Assembly (NCBI GenBank): GCA_030018005.1
Contig: JASEGT010000019.1
Coordinates: forward strand, 1-33,493
DNA length: 33,493 bases
Direction of reading: 5' to 3'
Origin: Actinomycetota bacterium
GTDB lineage: Bacteria; Actinomycetota; Aquicultoria; Aquicultorales; Aquicultoraceae
Under the pieces are notes generated by a model. That model saw only the letters and a program-made list of their open reading frames with translations, did not search any database and was not told the DNA's origin. This document shows, piece after piece, positions 24,475 to 33,428 of this stretch (positions are counted from its first letter, which is position 1; every line of letters starts with the position of its first letter). A program made the position numbers and the translations under genes.

Positions 24475-24882
24475 ATGGCAGCAAATGAGACCGGCTGGCG
24501 GCCGGAAGAGTTCGAGATATGTATCGGTGGATGCTTCGGACCGACCTTCACGGTTCGCCTTAAGGAGGGCAATCTGACATATGAGAGTTCACCCGGCATG
24601 TACGCGCTTGCCGTGATAGAAGAGATTGCGCCGGACAGGGAGGCGTGGGTAAAGTTTTGGGACGAGCTGGACGCTGTCGGCGTTTGGGCTTGGGAGTCTC
24701 TATATGATAATTCTGATGCGGAGGGAACACACTGGTTTGTCCATATCGCAAAAGGCGAGCGATTTATTAAATCCGAAGGCGAGAACGCGTATCCCGGCTC
24801 GTATGGTCCCGAGTCGTCTGAAGCCTTCGAATGCTTCTTAGAAGCGCTCCGCAAGCTTCTCGGTGGAGTCGAGTTCTGGTAA
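24475..24882 (+). CDS. Small conserved-looking protein of unknown function
   Basis: 135 aa, soluble and acidic. Key features are GGCFGPTFTVRLKEGNLTYE, a Trp-rich stretch (WVKFWDELDAVGVWAWE), EGTHWFVHI, SEGENAYPGS and LLGGVEFW at the end. I recall small unnamed bacterial proteins with this order of motifs (GGxxGP, WxxFW..LD, GTxW, GxNxYP, GGxxF), but no function is known to me. No strong ribosome site: GGG lies about 10 nt before the ATG. Single gene between a membrane protein and another short unknown ORF. Confidence 0.7.
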   Translation: MAANETGWRPEEFEICIGGCFGPTFTVRLKEGNLTYESSPGMYALAVIEEIAPDREAWVKFWDELDAVGVWAWESLYDNSDAEGTHWFVHIAKGERFIKSEGENAYPGSYGPESSEAFECFLEALRKLLGGVEFW

Positions 24883-24990
24883 GGATTAGGGCTGCGCACG
24901 GCAGACAAGGCCATATATATCCAACCGATAATCTTCAAATTAGTCCGTGTCCATTGCCGTATTCTATGGTATATGCTAATTTTAAAGTCA

Positions 24991-25038
24991 AGCCCTTGTT
25001 TATGAATACGAATGTCTCTAAAAAGGACTTCAAGGGCT
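24991..25038. repeat. Inverted repeat around the start of the ORF at 25012
   Basis: AGCCCTTG (24991-24998) and CAAGGGCT (25031-25038) are perfect 8-bp arms separated by 32 nt that contain the ATG of the next ORF. In RNA the hairpin would place the start codon in a loop. Confidence 0.45.
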
Positions 25039-25320
25039 GTCTTGCCGCCAAAACATGCCTCTGTTTTTGTCGACGCCTGGGAAATGGCCGAGTCGAGTAC
25101 TCGGTCGTTTCTGTTTATAGACCACGTTAAAATATTTGTCGGACGGACAGAGTTTGACAAAGACAAAGAACAGTTGGGCGGCTATGACGTGGCGAGCACG
25201 CTCGACTTTAGCGAAGCGTTGACAGTAGGTCTTAAAAAAGGTGAAACGGACGCCGGCTCTGTCATGGTAGGGAAGAACGATAACGATACTTCAATCGTTA
25301 TAACACTAACGGCGGAATAG
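25012..25320 (+). CDS. Short hypothetical protein
   Basis: 102 aa. No family recognised. The first ~15 residues are basic; the rest reads as a plausible beta-rich protein (HASVFVDAWEMAESSTRSF, VKIFVGRTEFDKDKEQLGG, SVMVGKNDNDTSIVITLTA). The start is uncertain because no ribosome site precedes ATG 25012. A different frame (from about 24969 to 25130) overlaps its first part, so a frameshift or shorter true gene is possible. It ends about 100 bp before a terminator shared with rarA. Confidence 0.45.
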   Translation: MSLKRTSRAVLPPKHASVFVDAWEMAESSTRSFLFIDHVKIFVGRTEFDKDKEQLGGYDVASTLDFSEALTVGLKKGETDAGSVMVGKNDNDTSIVITLTAE

Positions 25321-25418
25321 TCGATGGAAATCATCATCGCGTAGGAGTGTTATCGCAGGCTCGAATGGCTGTAGCTATGGAAAGTGTAGCTAAAGAAAAC
25401 GGATAGCTCATTAAATAA

Positions 25419-25449
25419 AAGGCCCGCAGTCGTGGGTCTTTTATTTTAT
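25419..25449 (+). terminator. Terminator after the short ORF, overlapping the rarA 3' end
   Basis: AAGGCCCGC (25419-25427), loop AGTC, GTGGGTCTT (25432-25440) pairs fully in plus-strand RNA with two G-U pairs, followed by TTATTTTA. It overlaps the rarA stop at 25446 and may act weakly for rarA too. Confidence 0.75.
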
Positions 25450-26852
25450 ACCTTCTTCTGGCGTAACTTATTGAGTCGCTCTTTTATAGTCCTCTCATAC
25501 CCGTTGTCTGAGGGTTGGTAGTAGACCTTGTCTTTAAGATTCTCTGGGAGGTATGTCTCCTCGATGTAGTTATCTTCAAAATCGTGCGGGTATTTATAGC
25601 CCTTACCATGGCCGAGCTTCTTGGCGAGAGCGGTCGGCGCGTTTCGCAGGTGGTTGGGGATGGGATCGACCCGTTTGTCCCGCAAGTCTGCAATTGCGCC
25701 GAAAATCGCGGTTTTCGCCGAGTTCGATTTCGGGGCGCTCGCGAGGTAGGTCGCGCATTGCGTGAGCGCAAATTTAGCCTCGGGCATGCCGATAAAGTTG
25801 AGCGCGTCGACGGTCGCCGTAGCCAGAACGAGCGCCTGCGGGTCGGCATTGCCGATATCTTCAGAAGCGAAGATGACCATCCGGCGCGCAATGAATTTCG
25901 CGTCTTCCCCGCTCTCGAGCATTCGCGCAAGGTAGTAGACGGACGCATCCGGGTCGGTACCGCGCAGGCTCTTGATGAACGCGCTGATGATGTCATAGTG
26001 TGCGTCCCCCGCCCTATCATATTGGAGCTGCTTCTTGTTGATAGCCTCCTCAGCCATTGCGACTGTTATTACCATGGGACGTTGCCCCGATATCGCCGAT
26101 TCCTCCCCCGTCCTGTTCTTACCGGCGGTCTCGCCGCCGGCAGGCGTAGGTATGACATCGCTCTCGGCTGAATCCCCTACCAGGCTATTAGCCGCAAGTT
26201 CGAGCGCGGTGAGGGCGACTCGCGCATCCCCGTTGGAGCTTTTTGCTATATGCTCAATCGCCCCATCTTCAATAGCGAGCCCCAGGTTGCCTAGGCCGCG
26301 TTGAGCGTCGGCCATCGCCCGATTAAGAATCGCAATTATACCGTCATCCGAGAGCTGTTCCAGTCTGAAAAGACGCGAGCGCGAGAGTATCGGCGCGTTC
26401 ACCTCGAAACCAGGGTTCTCGGTCGTCGCGCCAATCAATACAATCGTGCCGGCTTCGATATGGGGCAAGAAGGCGTCCTGCTGGGCTTTGTTAAAACGGT
26501 GTATCTCATCGACGAAGAGGATTGTCTGCCTGCCCTCGAAGTCTCTCCTGTCCGACGCTTCTTTGACCACGTTTCGTATATCGGCGACTCCACTGGTGAC
26601 CGCTGAGAATTCGGTAAAGTGTGCCTTAGTCATATGCGCGACTATCCGCGCTATCGTTGTCTTGCCGGTACCGGGAGGTCCCCAGAGGATGATAGAACTG
26701 AGCCGGTCGTTCTCGATAAGGGCTCTGAGCAACCCCTTCGGGCCGAGCAGGTGTTCTTGTCCGACAAACTCTTCGAGCGAGCGCGGCCTCATCCGCTCGG
26801 CAAGCGGCGTCCTTTTACTGTTATGCATGGAATAGGAAAATAATGTATCCAT
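25446..26852 (-). CDS. rarA: Replication-associated recombination protein A (AAA+ ATPase)
   Basis: 468 aa from ATG 26852, chosen because a good promoter ends just before it; an extended frame to 26906 is not needed. RarA/MgsA/Mgs1-WRNIP1 family: PLAERMRPRSLEEFVGQEHL, Walker A GPPGTGKT, Walker B ILFVDEIHRF, sensor region IGATTENPGFEV, arginine-finger segment SRSRLF, then the MgsA C-terminal tetramerisation domain (RGTDPDASVYYLARM, ASEDIGNADPQAL, HLRNAPTALAKKLGHGKGYKYPHD). It acts at stalled replication forks and ssDNA gaps. A low-complexity insert of about 35 residues (SAESDVIPTPAGGETAGKN and on) sits between the ATPase lid and the C-terminal domain. No ribosome site; probably leaderless. Confidence 0.95.
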   Translation of the reverse strand: MDTLFSYSMHNSKRTPLAERMRPRSLEEFVGQEHLLGPKGLLRALIENDRLSSIILWGPPGTGKTTIARIVAHMTKAHFTEFSAVTSGVADIRNVVKEASDRRDFEGRQTILFVDEIHRFNKAQQDAFLPHIEAGTIVLIGATTENPGFEVNAPILSRSRLFRLEQLSDDGIIAILNRAMADAQRGLGNLGLAIEDGAIEHIAKSSNGDARVALTALELAANSLVGDSAESDVIPTPAGGETAGKNRTGEESAISGQRPMVITVAMAEEAINKKQLQYDRAGDAHYDIISAFIKSLRGTDPDASVYYLARMLESGEDAKFIARRMVIFASEDIGNADPQALVLATATVDALNFIGMPEAKFALTQCATYLASAPKSNSAKTAIFGAIADLRDKRVDPIPNHLRNAPTALAKKLGHGKGYKYPHDFEDNYIEETYLPENLKDKVYYQPSDNGYERTIKERLNKLRQKKV

Positions 26853-26859
26853 ATCTTGC

Positions 26860-26888
26860 ATTGTAGTGAGAATGCGTGAAAGTAACAA
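26860..26888 (-). promoter_or_regulatory. rarA promoter
   Basis: On the minus strand TTGTTA (26883-26888), a 17-bp spacer and TACAAT (26860-26865). The predicted transcript start is at 26853, directly before the ATG at 26852, so the mRNA should be leaderless. Confidence 0.65.
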
Positions 26889-27135
26889 CAAGCGGGAGAC
26901 GGTCATTATGCGCGCAAGAGGATGCCGAGGATTGAGTCGTTTATGTTTTGGCGGTTCGACTACGGGTTCTTCGGGTATCGGAAAGAACCGGGCATCGCGA
27001 AGCGTCTCTCAGGCATCGCCGGGATGGCACTAAGCAACGGCCGGCCTGACCGAATCCGGGAATTAAAGTCCGTGCGCGCGTAGGTGCTGGGGGTGTATGA
27101 TTAGAGCAGCAGGGAGGATTTGTGAAGGGGTGCGT

Positions 27136-27804
27136 ATGAGTCTGAGCTTACGTCGAAAGCGAAACGCCGCATACCTATTGTTCGTGGTCATGGCGGTTGT
27201 GTCTCTAGTAGTGACAGGCTGCGATAGTTTGCGTTCCGGGCAGGCCGGAAAAGAAGCGGCGACCGAGCAAGAAAAGCTTAAGACACGTGAAAGTGCCGAG
27301 TCCAGTGCAGAAGACACCGCCCGTATCAGGGATATCGAGCCGACAAAAGACACCGCCGATTTCTATAAGGCCGTGAAGGGCGCGAACAAGGTTGTCATAA
27401 TAGCAGGCGATATGGGAGACCCTCTCGAAGACCGGGAACAGGTACCGCTTAATGCCTTCAGCTCTCACGAGATAGAGTTCTGGCATATAATGGGCGCAAT
27501 CACCTCGGCGCTAGCCGGGAGCAAATCGCTTGAGCGGGAGAGCGATTACGTAATTCGCTGGTATGACAAGTACAAGAAACTGGGCGAGGCTAAAATCAAC
27601 AAAGAATCAGGGCTCACAGAGCTTAGGTATATAGTCTCGGCAGACGGAAAGCTTGCACCGGAGGGCAATGTAATATCCGGAAATGTCTTCATTCCAAAGA
27701 AAAAACTCGCCATCATCAAAGATACTGCGACAGCTCTTTTAAGCCAGCGCGAAAAGGAACTGGAGAAGGTCAAGAAAGGTGTCTCGCGAGGCGTAGAAAT
27801 TTAG
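27136..27804 (+). CDS. Uncharacterised lipoprotein
   Basis: 222 aa from ATG 27136 (GGGGTG 4 nt upstream). The signal peptide has a basic n-region (RRKR), a hydrophobic core and lipobox VVTGC, with Cys29 as the lipidated residue. A charged, Glu/Lys/Ser-rich linker (about 32-70) follows, then a domain of about 150 residues with KVVIIAGDMGDPLED, SSHEIEFWHIMGAITSALAG and YKKLGEAKINKESG. I do not recognise the family. Predicted to sit on the outer face of the membrane. It lies alone between divergent rarA and downstream uvrA; the 283-bp upstream gap (26853-27135) contains a GGTTCTT/AAGAACC hairpin at about 26965-26990 and no gene. Confidence 0.8.
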   Translation: MSLSLRRKRNAAYLLFVVMAVVSLVVTGCDSLRSGQAGKEAATEQEKLKTRESAESSAEDTARIRDIEPTKDTADFYKAVKGANKVVIIAGDMGDPLEDREQVPLNAFSSHEIEFWHIMGAITSALAGSKSLERESDYVIRWYDKYKKLGEAKINKESGLTELRYIVSADGKLAPEGNVISGNVFIPKKKLAIIKDTATALLSQREKELEKVKKGVSRGVEI

Positions 27805-27883
27805 AGCGGGTGAGTGAGGCGCGTCTAAGATAAGATTGGCGGCCAAATACTCAGAAGACCAAGCGTTTGAACGTTGCCAACCC

Positions 27884-27892
27884 TGGTATAAT
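27884..27892 (+). promoter_or_regulatory. uvrA extended -10 promoter
   Basis: TGGTATAAT, an extended -10 box; predicted start near 27899, leaving a leader of about 117 nt. No convincing SOS box overlaps it. Confidence 0.6.
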
Positions 27893-27946
27893 TAGGTCGG
27901 AACGTGATAATGGCTAGGAATGCGATAGACAGAAGAGATCATCGAC

Positions 27947-27964
27947 AGCTGTCCACGGACAGCT
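27947..27964 (+). promoter_or_regulatory. Hairpin in the uvrA leader
   Basis: AGCTGTC (27947-27953), loop CACG, AGCTGTC's complement GACAGCT (27958-27964), then TTAATCGTTTTATT. The stem is followed by a T-rich stretch, so it may be an attenuator or a weak terminator within the leader. Confidence 0.45.
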
Positions 27965-28015
27965 TTAATCGTTTTATTACTATAAGGATGTAGACAGTCA
28001 GGGACTGCGAGGATT

Positions 28016-30853
28016 ATGCAAGACGACAAGTTGATAATACGCGGAGCGCGTGAACATAACTTAAAGAACATAAGTCTGGAACTACCCCGAAACAAACTGA
28101 TCGTCATGACCGGCCTGAGCGGCTCGGGCAAGTCGTCTCTGGCCATCGATACCATCTATGCCGAAGGACAGCGACGTTATGTCGAGTCGCTCTCGTCCTA
28201 TGCGCGCCAGTTTCTCGGCCAGATGGACAAGCCCGATGTCGACCACATCGACGGCCTCTCACCCGCTATCTGCATCGACCAGAAATCGACCTCGAAAAAC
28301 CCGCGCTCGACGGTGGGGACCATCACCGAGATCTACGATTACCTACGCTTGCTCTACGCGCGAATTGGCGTTCCGCACTGTCCCGATTGCGGCAAAGAGA
28401 TAGCCCAGCAGACCTCGCAGCAAATCGTTGAGCAAGTCTTAAGGCTGGAGCCGGGAACCAAGTTTCAGGTGCTCTCACCGGTCGTTCGTGGCCGCAAAGG
28501 CGAGTACCGCGAACTTCTCGAGCGCTTGCGAAAGGACGGGTTCGCCCGGGTTCAGATAGACGGCAAAGTCTTTGGCCTCGACGAGGACATTAAGCTCGAT
28601 AAGAAGGAACGGCACGATATCGATGTCGTCGTCGACCGGCTGGTCATGAAAGAGGGGATAGAGCGCAGGCTCGCCGATTCGATTGAGACGGCCTTAAGCC
28701 TGGCCGATGGAATTATATCTATCGATATCACCGACGGCGAAAGACAAGACTTCAGCACGTTCTTCGCGTGTATCGATTGCGGGGTGAGCTTCGAAGACCT
28801 CGAGCCGAGGATGTTTTCGTTCAACAACCCGTACGGCGCTTGCCGCGAGTGCGCGGGTCTCGGCACGAGGATGGTGGTCGACCCGGAACTCGTCGTCCCG
28901 GATGCGAGCTTAAGTGTAAACGAAGGGGCTATTCACCCCTATTTCTATACGCGAATCGATTTTTATCCCAAGATAATCGGAGCGGTTTGCGAGGAGTACG
29001 ACATCGACATGGACACGCTGTGGATAGACCTCCCCGAGGAAGCGCGCCGGATTCTATTGCTCGGTACCGATAGGCCCGTGCATGTGAAGTATCGCACCCT
29101 TACCGGCCGAAGCCGCAGCTATAACTCGAAGTTCGACGGCGCAATCCAAAACCTGGCCCGCCGCTATCGCGACACCGAGAGCGACTATGTGCGCGAGCAG
29201 ATTGCGCAATATATGACGATGAGGGCATGTCCGGTTTGTGACGGGGCCAGGCTAAAACCGGAGAGTCTTGCGGTGACGGTGGGTGGCAAAAACATCCACC
29301 AGTTCAGCGAGATGTCATCTAAGGCCGCCTATGAGTTCATAACCAATCTCACGCTGACCGAGCGCGAGCAGATGATCGGGCACCGAATCCTAAAAGAAGT
29401 CCGCGAGCGCCTGCAGTTTTTGATCGATGTCGGGCTTGACTATTTGACGATAAACCGTACGGCGGGGACGCTCTCCGGCGGCGAAGCGCAGCGGATCCGC
29501 CTGGCGACGCAGATAGGCTCGGGTCTGGTCGGCGTACTCTACGTGCTAGATGAACCGAGCATCGGTCTTCACCAGCGGGATAACAAGCGTCTCATCCAGA
29601 CCCTCAAGCGCTTGCGCGACCTCGGCAATACACTCATCGTCGTCGAGCACGACGAGGAGACGATGCACGAGGCCGACTACATAGTCGACATCGGGCCTTT
29701 CGCGGGTGAGCACGGCGGCCATATCGTGGCAAGCGGGACATTCGACGATATCTTGGCGTCCCCCGATTCTATCACCGGCCAGTTTTTAAGCGGCCGGCGT
29801 AAAATCGAAACGCCCAAGGAACGTAGGGTGCCCGGCGATGCATGGCTCAGCATCAAGGGTGCCGCCGAGCACAATTTGAAAAACATCGATGTCGAATTCC
29901 CCCTCGGTCTCTTCACATGCGTGACCGGTGTTTCGGGGAGTGGCAAAAGCACGCTCGTTACCGACATCTTGTCGAAGGTGCTGGCGAGGAAACTCTATCG
30001 CTCGCGGGACCTTCCCGGAAAACACGAGGCGGTCCATGGGCTAGAGCATATCGACAAGGCAATCGAAATCGACCAGTCACCCATCGGGCGCACACCGCGC
30101 TCGAACGCGGCGACCTACGTAAAGGTCTTCGACGATATCAGGAATCTCTTCAGCCAGGTGCCCGAGGCGCAGGTAAGGGGATATAAACCGGGGCGGTTTA
30201 GCTTCAACGTCAAAGGCGGGCGCTGTGAGGCCTGTAGCGGCGACGGCACCATCAAGATAGAGATGCACTTTTTGCCGGATATCTATATACCGTGCGAGGT
30301 CTGCAAGGGCACTCGTTTCAACAAAGAAACGCTGGAGGTCAAATATAAAGGCAAGAACATAGCGCATGTTCTAAATATGTCGATTGAGGAAGCACTCGGT
30401 TTTTTCGAGAACATACCGAAGATTCGCCGCAAGCTACAGACGCTCTTCGACGTCGGCCTCGGCTATATCAAGCTCGGCCAGCCCGCGCCGACACTCTCCG
30501 GAGGGGAAGCGCAGCGCGTGAAGCTCGCGGCCGAGCTATGCAAGATAGCGACCGGGAGGACCTTCTATATTCTCGACGAACCGACAACCGGTCTGCACTT
30601 CGCCGATATCGAGAAGCTGCTTGAGGTTTTGGGCCGGCTTGTTGCCCAGGGCAACAGCGTCCTAGTCATCGAGCACAATCTCGACGTCATAAAGACGGCC
30701 GATTGGATAATCGACCTCGGTCCCGACGGCGGGGAAGCGGGTGGATTTGTGATTGCCGCAGGCTCACCCGAGGCTATTGCGTCGAACAAATCCTCGTATA
30801 CCGGCCAGTTCCTGAAGAAGGTTCTGCTCGATAGCGGTGTGCTGGTCGGCTAG
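28016..30853 (+). CDS. uvrA: Excinuclease ABC subunit A
   Basis: 945 aa, normal length. Two ABC ATPase modules: Walker [10 protein letters not shown] near residue 33 with signature [12 protein letters not shown] near 490, and Walker [10 protein letters not shown] near 643 with signature [12 protein letters not shown] near 828. Zinc modules: CIDCG with CRECAG (about 248-282) in the first half, and CEACSGDG with CEVCKG (about 738-766) in the second. It scans DNA as a dimer, recognises damage and loads UvrB. It lies 17 kb from uvrB on the same strand. GAGG is only 3 nt before the ATG, an unusually short spacing. Confidence 0.98.
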   Translation: MQDDKLIIRGAREHNLKNISLELPRNKLIVMTGLSGSGKSSLAIDTIYAEGQRRYVESLSSYARQFLGQMDKPDVDHIDGLSPAICIDQKSTSKNPRSTVGTITEIYDYLRLLYARIGVPHCPDCGKEIAQQTSQQIVEQVLRLEPGTKFQVLSPVVRGRKGEYRELLERLRKDGFARVQIDGKVFGLDEDIKLDKKERHDIDVVVDRLVMKEGIERRLADSIETALSLADGIISIDITDGERQDFSTFFACIDCGVSFEDLEPRMFSFNNPYGACRECAGLGTRMVVDPELVVPDASLSVNEGAIHPYFYTRIDFYPKIIGAVCEEYDIDMDTLWIDLPEEARRILLLGTDRPVHVKYRTLTGRSRSYNSKFDGAIQNLARRYRDTESDYVREQIAQYMTMRACPVCDGARLKPESLAVTVGGKNIHQFSEMSSKAAYEFITNLTLTEREQMIGHRILKEVRERLQFLIDVGLDYLTINRTAGTLSGGEAQRIRLATQIGSGLVGVLYVLDEPSIGLHQRDNKRLIQTLKRLRDLGNTLIVVEHDEETMHEADYIVDIGPFAGEHGGHIVASGTFDDILASPDSITGQFLSGRRKIETPKERRVPGDAWLSIKGAAEHNLKNIDVEFPLGLFTCVTGVSGSGKSTLVTDILSKVLARKLYRSRDLPGKHEAVHGLEHIDKAIEIDQSPIGRTPRSNAATYVKVFDDIRNLFSQVPEAQVRGYKPGRFSFNVKGGRCEACSGDGTIKIEMHFLPDIYIPCEVCKGTRFNKETLEVKYKGKNIAHVLNMSIEEALGFFENIPKIRRKLQTLFDVGLGYIKLGQPAPTLSGGEAQRVKLAAELCKIATGRTFYILDEPTTGLHFADIEKLLEVLGRLVAQGNSVLVIEHNLDVIKTADWIIDLGPDGGEAGGFVIAAGSPEAIASNKSSYTGQFLKKVLLDSGVLVG

Positions 30854-30887
30854 CTTTCAACACCTAATCTCAGCAAACCCTAGCACT

Positions 30888-30915
30888 CTGACACTTTAAT
30901 GTGTTAAAATATCTT
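30888..30915 (+). promoter_or_regulatory. hisG promoter with overlapping inverted repeat
   Basis: CTGACA (30888-30893), 16-bp spacer, TATCTT (30910-30915). ACACTTTAATGTGT (30891-30904) is a near-perfect inverted repeat over the spacer, a plausible operator. No T-box or His-rich leader peptide is seen in the 92-bp gap. Confidence 0.45.
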
Positions 30916-30945
30916 AATTAAACCGATATCAGTACGGGAGCTAAA

Positions 30946-31818
30946 ATGTTAAGCATCGCGCTACCAAAAGGAAGTCTCGAAGAGCAGACCCTCAAGCTCT
31001 TCGCGCAAGCGGACCTCGAGATAAAAAAGAGTGCCAGGGGTTACAATCCGACCACAAACGACCCCCGCATCAGCAAGGTCAAGGTTTTAAGGCCTCAAGA
31101 AATCCCTACATATGTCGCCGAAGGCTATTTCGACATGGGAATCGGCGGTCATGACTGGATAATCGAAACGGGCGCGGATGTCATAGAAGTCGCCGATATG
31201 CCGTATGCTAAAACCGGCGCGGGCATAATGAAACTCGTCGTTGCGGTGCCGGAGGGCTCACCGATCGAAAGGCCTGAAGACATCCCGCCGGGAAGTCGTG
31301 TCAGTACCGAGCTTATGAACGTAACCCAAAAATATTTTGAGGATATCGGCGTCCCGGTCAAGCTGTCGTTTTCATACGGGGCGACGGAAGCCAAGATACC
31401 TGAGCTTGTCGATGTCGTCGTCGACCTCACCGAGACGGGCGAGACACTTCGTCGTAATCGCCTGAAGATCATAGGCACCGTTCTCGAGTCTACAACGCGG
31501 CTGATGGTCAACAAAGCGTCGTGGGCCGACCCGCAAAAGAGGCAGGCAATCGAGGAGATAAAGACGCTTCTTCTGGGCGTGATAGAGGCGCGAGGCAAGG
31601 TCCTTATCAGCATGAACGTACCCAAGGCGCAGCTAGATACCATCGTCTCCGTTTTGCCGGCGCTCAAGAATCCAACCGTTTCCCAGCTCTACAACTCCGA
31701 ATACTTTGCGGTAGAGACGGTTGTAGAAAAGGCGTGTGTAAACACGCTCATTCCAGAACTCAAGGCCGCCGGGGCCGAAGATATAATCGAACTCGCAATT
31801 TCTAAAATAGTGCGCTAG
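30946..31818 (+). CDS. hisG: ATP phosphoribosyltransferase, long (HisGL) form
   Basis: 290 aa. Catalytic part with LSIALPKGSLEEQTLKLF, RPQEIPTYVAEGYFDMGI and the PRPP-binding segment DVVVDLTETGETLRRN. The C-terminal ~75 residues (RGKVLISMNVPKAQLDTIVSVLPA ... VETVVEK) are the ACT-like regulatory domain that binds histidine, so this is the long, self-contained form needing no HisZ. It makes N1-(5-phosphoribosyl)-ATP, the first step of histidine synthesis. GGGAG lies 5 nt before the ATG. No other his gene is in the window, so hisG stands apart here and has its own promoter. Confidence 0.96.
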   Translation: MLSIALPKGSLEEQTLKLFAQADLEIKKSARGYNPTTNDPRISKVKVLRPQEIPTYVAEGYFDMGIGGHDWIIETGADVIEVADMPYAKTGAGIMKLVVAVPEGSPIERPEDIPPGSRVSTELMNVTQKYFEDIGVPVKLSFSYGATEAKIPELVDVVVDLTETGETLRRNRLKIIGTVLESTTRLMVNKASWADPQKRQAIEEIKTLLLGVIEARGKVLISMNVPKAQLDTIVSVLPALKNPTVSQLYNSEYFAVETVVEKACVNTLIPELKAAGAEDIIELAISKIVR

Positions 31819-32038
31819 TTGGTTGGTCAATAAGCCGGCAAGTGGCCTCTAGCAGACTGGTCATCAAGCCATTACTTCGTTAGTAAGCAGGCCGTGGCTC
31901 GGATTAGCTCATAGCGGAAAACGTCGCTTCTGGTCTTACTCAGCCGGTCGGGCGAGAAGCGTTTACCAATTATTAGCCTACAACCACCCACTTTTTCTGC
32001 AAAAAGGCTCTAATAAATATGAAAAAGCGCCGGTATCG

Positions 32039-32047
32039 TGGTATAAT
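32039..32047 (+). promoter_or_regulatory. Extended -10 promoter of the gene at 32060
   Basis: TGGTATAAT; the box ends 12 nt before the ATG. The predicted start near 32054 would leave only about 6 nt of leader, cutting off the AAGGGTG ribosome-like sequence. The preceding 241-bp gap after hisG holds a CGCTTCT/AGAAGCG hairpin (31925-31961) and no gene. Confidence 0.55.
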
Positions 32048-32059
32048 TAAGGGTGAATT

Positions 32060-33394
32060 ATGTTTACAGAAATTGTATTCGGGACCGGTACGCAGAATCT
32101 TATATTAGATATACTTGCTATCGTTGTGAAGCTGGGCATCCTGCTTATCGCACTCATCTTCTTCCAGCGGCTATATGCAGAAATCGCAAAGAATTCAGCC
32201 GACGGTCATCCAGAAAAAACTATCTTGGTATTGAGGACCACGTTAACGGCTTTTGCGTTCGCTGTTTTAGCTCTAAACTGGCTACCTTGGCTTTACGGTG
32301 CCACGGGTTCGCAGAATGCCTATGACCTCGCCGTCGGTGAAGGGCAATACGCATTAGCCGTACCCCTCGTCTTTATTCTTATGGTGATTATCGCAGTTTG
32401 GCGACGCAGCCCTAATTCTCCCACATTGGTGGCACCTTTGTTTGCTGCATATGCGCTATCGATTGTCGCCATCGGCTTGACGTCAGCTGCTTATAGGGAC
32501 GCGCATGCCGTAGGGCCGGCGTGGCTGAGCCTGATCGCCGCCGCAATAGCGATATTCCCTGCGATTCTTTATGCGGAAGGAATGCCGCATCCAACTAACC
32601 GGTTGCTCTATCGCTTCATAAACCTGGGCAAGGTTCGTTATGATGAAGCCGTTCACTATGCAGCGCAAAACCTGCATATCAGCTACAAGGGCTCCAATGT
32701 TCCTATAGGCTTTTCTGCGGCAGAAGGCGAATACCAGGGGAAAGTCGTGCAAATATACGGCGCGGAGGGGAGCCTCTCAAACAATAAGATCGCGGGCATT
32801 ATGACGGGCGCCGACTTCAAGGTCGATGACACGATAATCAACAGGCCCCATGCATGGCCTGAGGTTTATTTTAAAGCGCTTCGCCTGGAGCTGCCGCGTT
32901 GGTATGTGGAGCTAGCCGAGGATGAGAACTGGGAACCCGACTTAAAGCGCCTTGAAATCGAAATCGACGGGATTCAGATAGAAGATGAATATGAGATAGC
33001 TTCGCCGAACGAGAAGAAAGCCCTGGAGATAGCCGAGAAACTAAGAGAAGAGATAATCGATTTAGACGCGGAATTCATCTTGTTAAACCATGACGGCGTC
33101 TTTGTCGGATATGATTTTTCGCGGATGCGCATGCCGGTAGAGTATCTCTTTGAAAAAATAAAGTTGCAGCTTAGCATGGCTGAGCAAATCGGGAAAATCT
33201 TGGCGCCTGCAAAAGCGGACAAGAAGCAGCCCGCGCCGAGAAAAACGGCAGAAGATAAGATAACCAAAGCGAAAGAGGCAAAGCCTAAACAAGCGCAAGA
33301 TAAGACCATCAAAAGCAAAGCCCGCAAGAAAGGGACGACAGCGCACTCTGGCCAAAAGGACCCCGCTTCCAACTCAGTGCCCAACAGTGTTTAA
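32060..33394 (+). CDS. Uncharacterised polytopic membrane protein with basic tail
   Basis: 444 aa. About five membrane segments in the first ~175 residues (LDILAIVVKLGILLIALIFF, LTAFAFAVLALNWLPWLYG, YALAVPLVFILMVIIAVW, LFAAYALSIVAIGLTSAAY, LIAAAIAIFPAILYA). A soluble domain (about 190-380) follows, with a beta-rich part (GKVVQIYGAEGSLSNNKIAG) and charged helices. The last ~60 residues are Lys/Ala-rich and basic, probably disordered and cytoplasmic, and could touch nucleic acid or acidic phospholipid. I do not recognise a family. Probably leaderless from the promoter at 32039. A strong hairpin overlaps its stop codon. Confidence 0.78.
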   Translation: MFTEIVFGTGTQNLILDILAIVVKLGILLIALIFFQRLYAEIAKNSADGHPEKTILVLRTTLTAFAFAVLALNWLPWLYGATGSQNAYDLAVGEGQYALAVPLVFILMVIIAVWRRSPNSPTLVAPLFAAYALSIVAIGLTSAAYRDAHAVGPAWLSLIAAAIAIFPAILYAEGMPHPTNRLLYRFINLGKVRYDEAVHYAAQNLHISYKGSNVPIGFSAAEGEYQGKVVQIYGAEGSLSNNKIAGIMTGADFKVDDTIINRPHAWPEVYFKALRLELPRWYVELAEDENWEPDLKRLEIEIDGIQIEDEYEIASPNEKKALEIAEKLREEIIDLDAEFILLNHDGVFVGYDFSRMRMPVEYLFEKIKLQLSMAEQIGKILAPAKADKKQPAPRKTAEDKITKAKEAKPKQAQDKTIKSKARKKGTTAHSGQKDPASNSVPNSV

Positions 33395-33428
33395 GTGATT
33401 TGGTCTTGAGAGACTCGACAAATCACTT
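33393..33428. other. Hairpin overlapping the stop codon of the last gene
   Basis: AAGTGATTTG (33393-33402) and CAAATCACTT (33419-33428) form a perfect 10-bp stem; inside, GTCT-TGAG-AGAC forms a second stem. The left arm begins in the TAA stop. A-rich, not T-rich, sequence follows on the plus strand, so it is not a standard terminator. It may protect the 3' end. Confidence 0.55.

Noticed and set aside
24378-25166. A 262-codon open frame on the minus strand
   Set aside because: It is Ser/Pro-rich with no recognisable motif, lacks a ribosome site and lies opposite the better-supported gene at 24475-24882.
27860-27900. LexA/SOS box before uvrA (TTTGAACGTTGCC)
   Set aside because: Only one half-site resembles GAAC; no GTTC partner at the required spacing.
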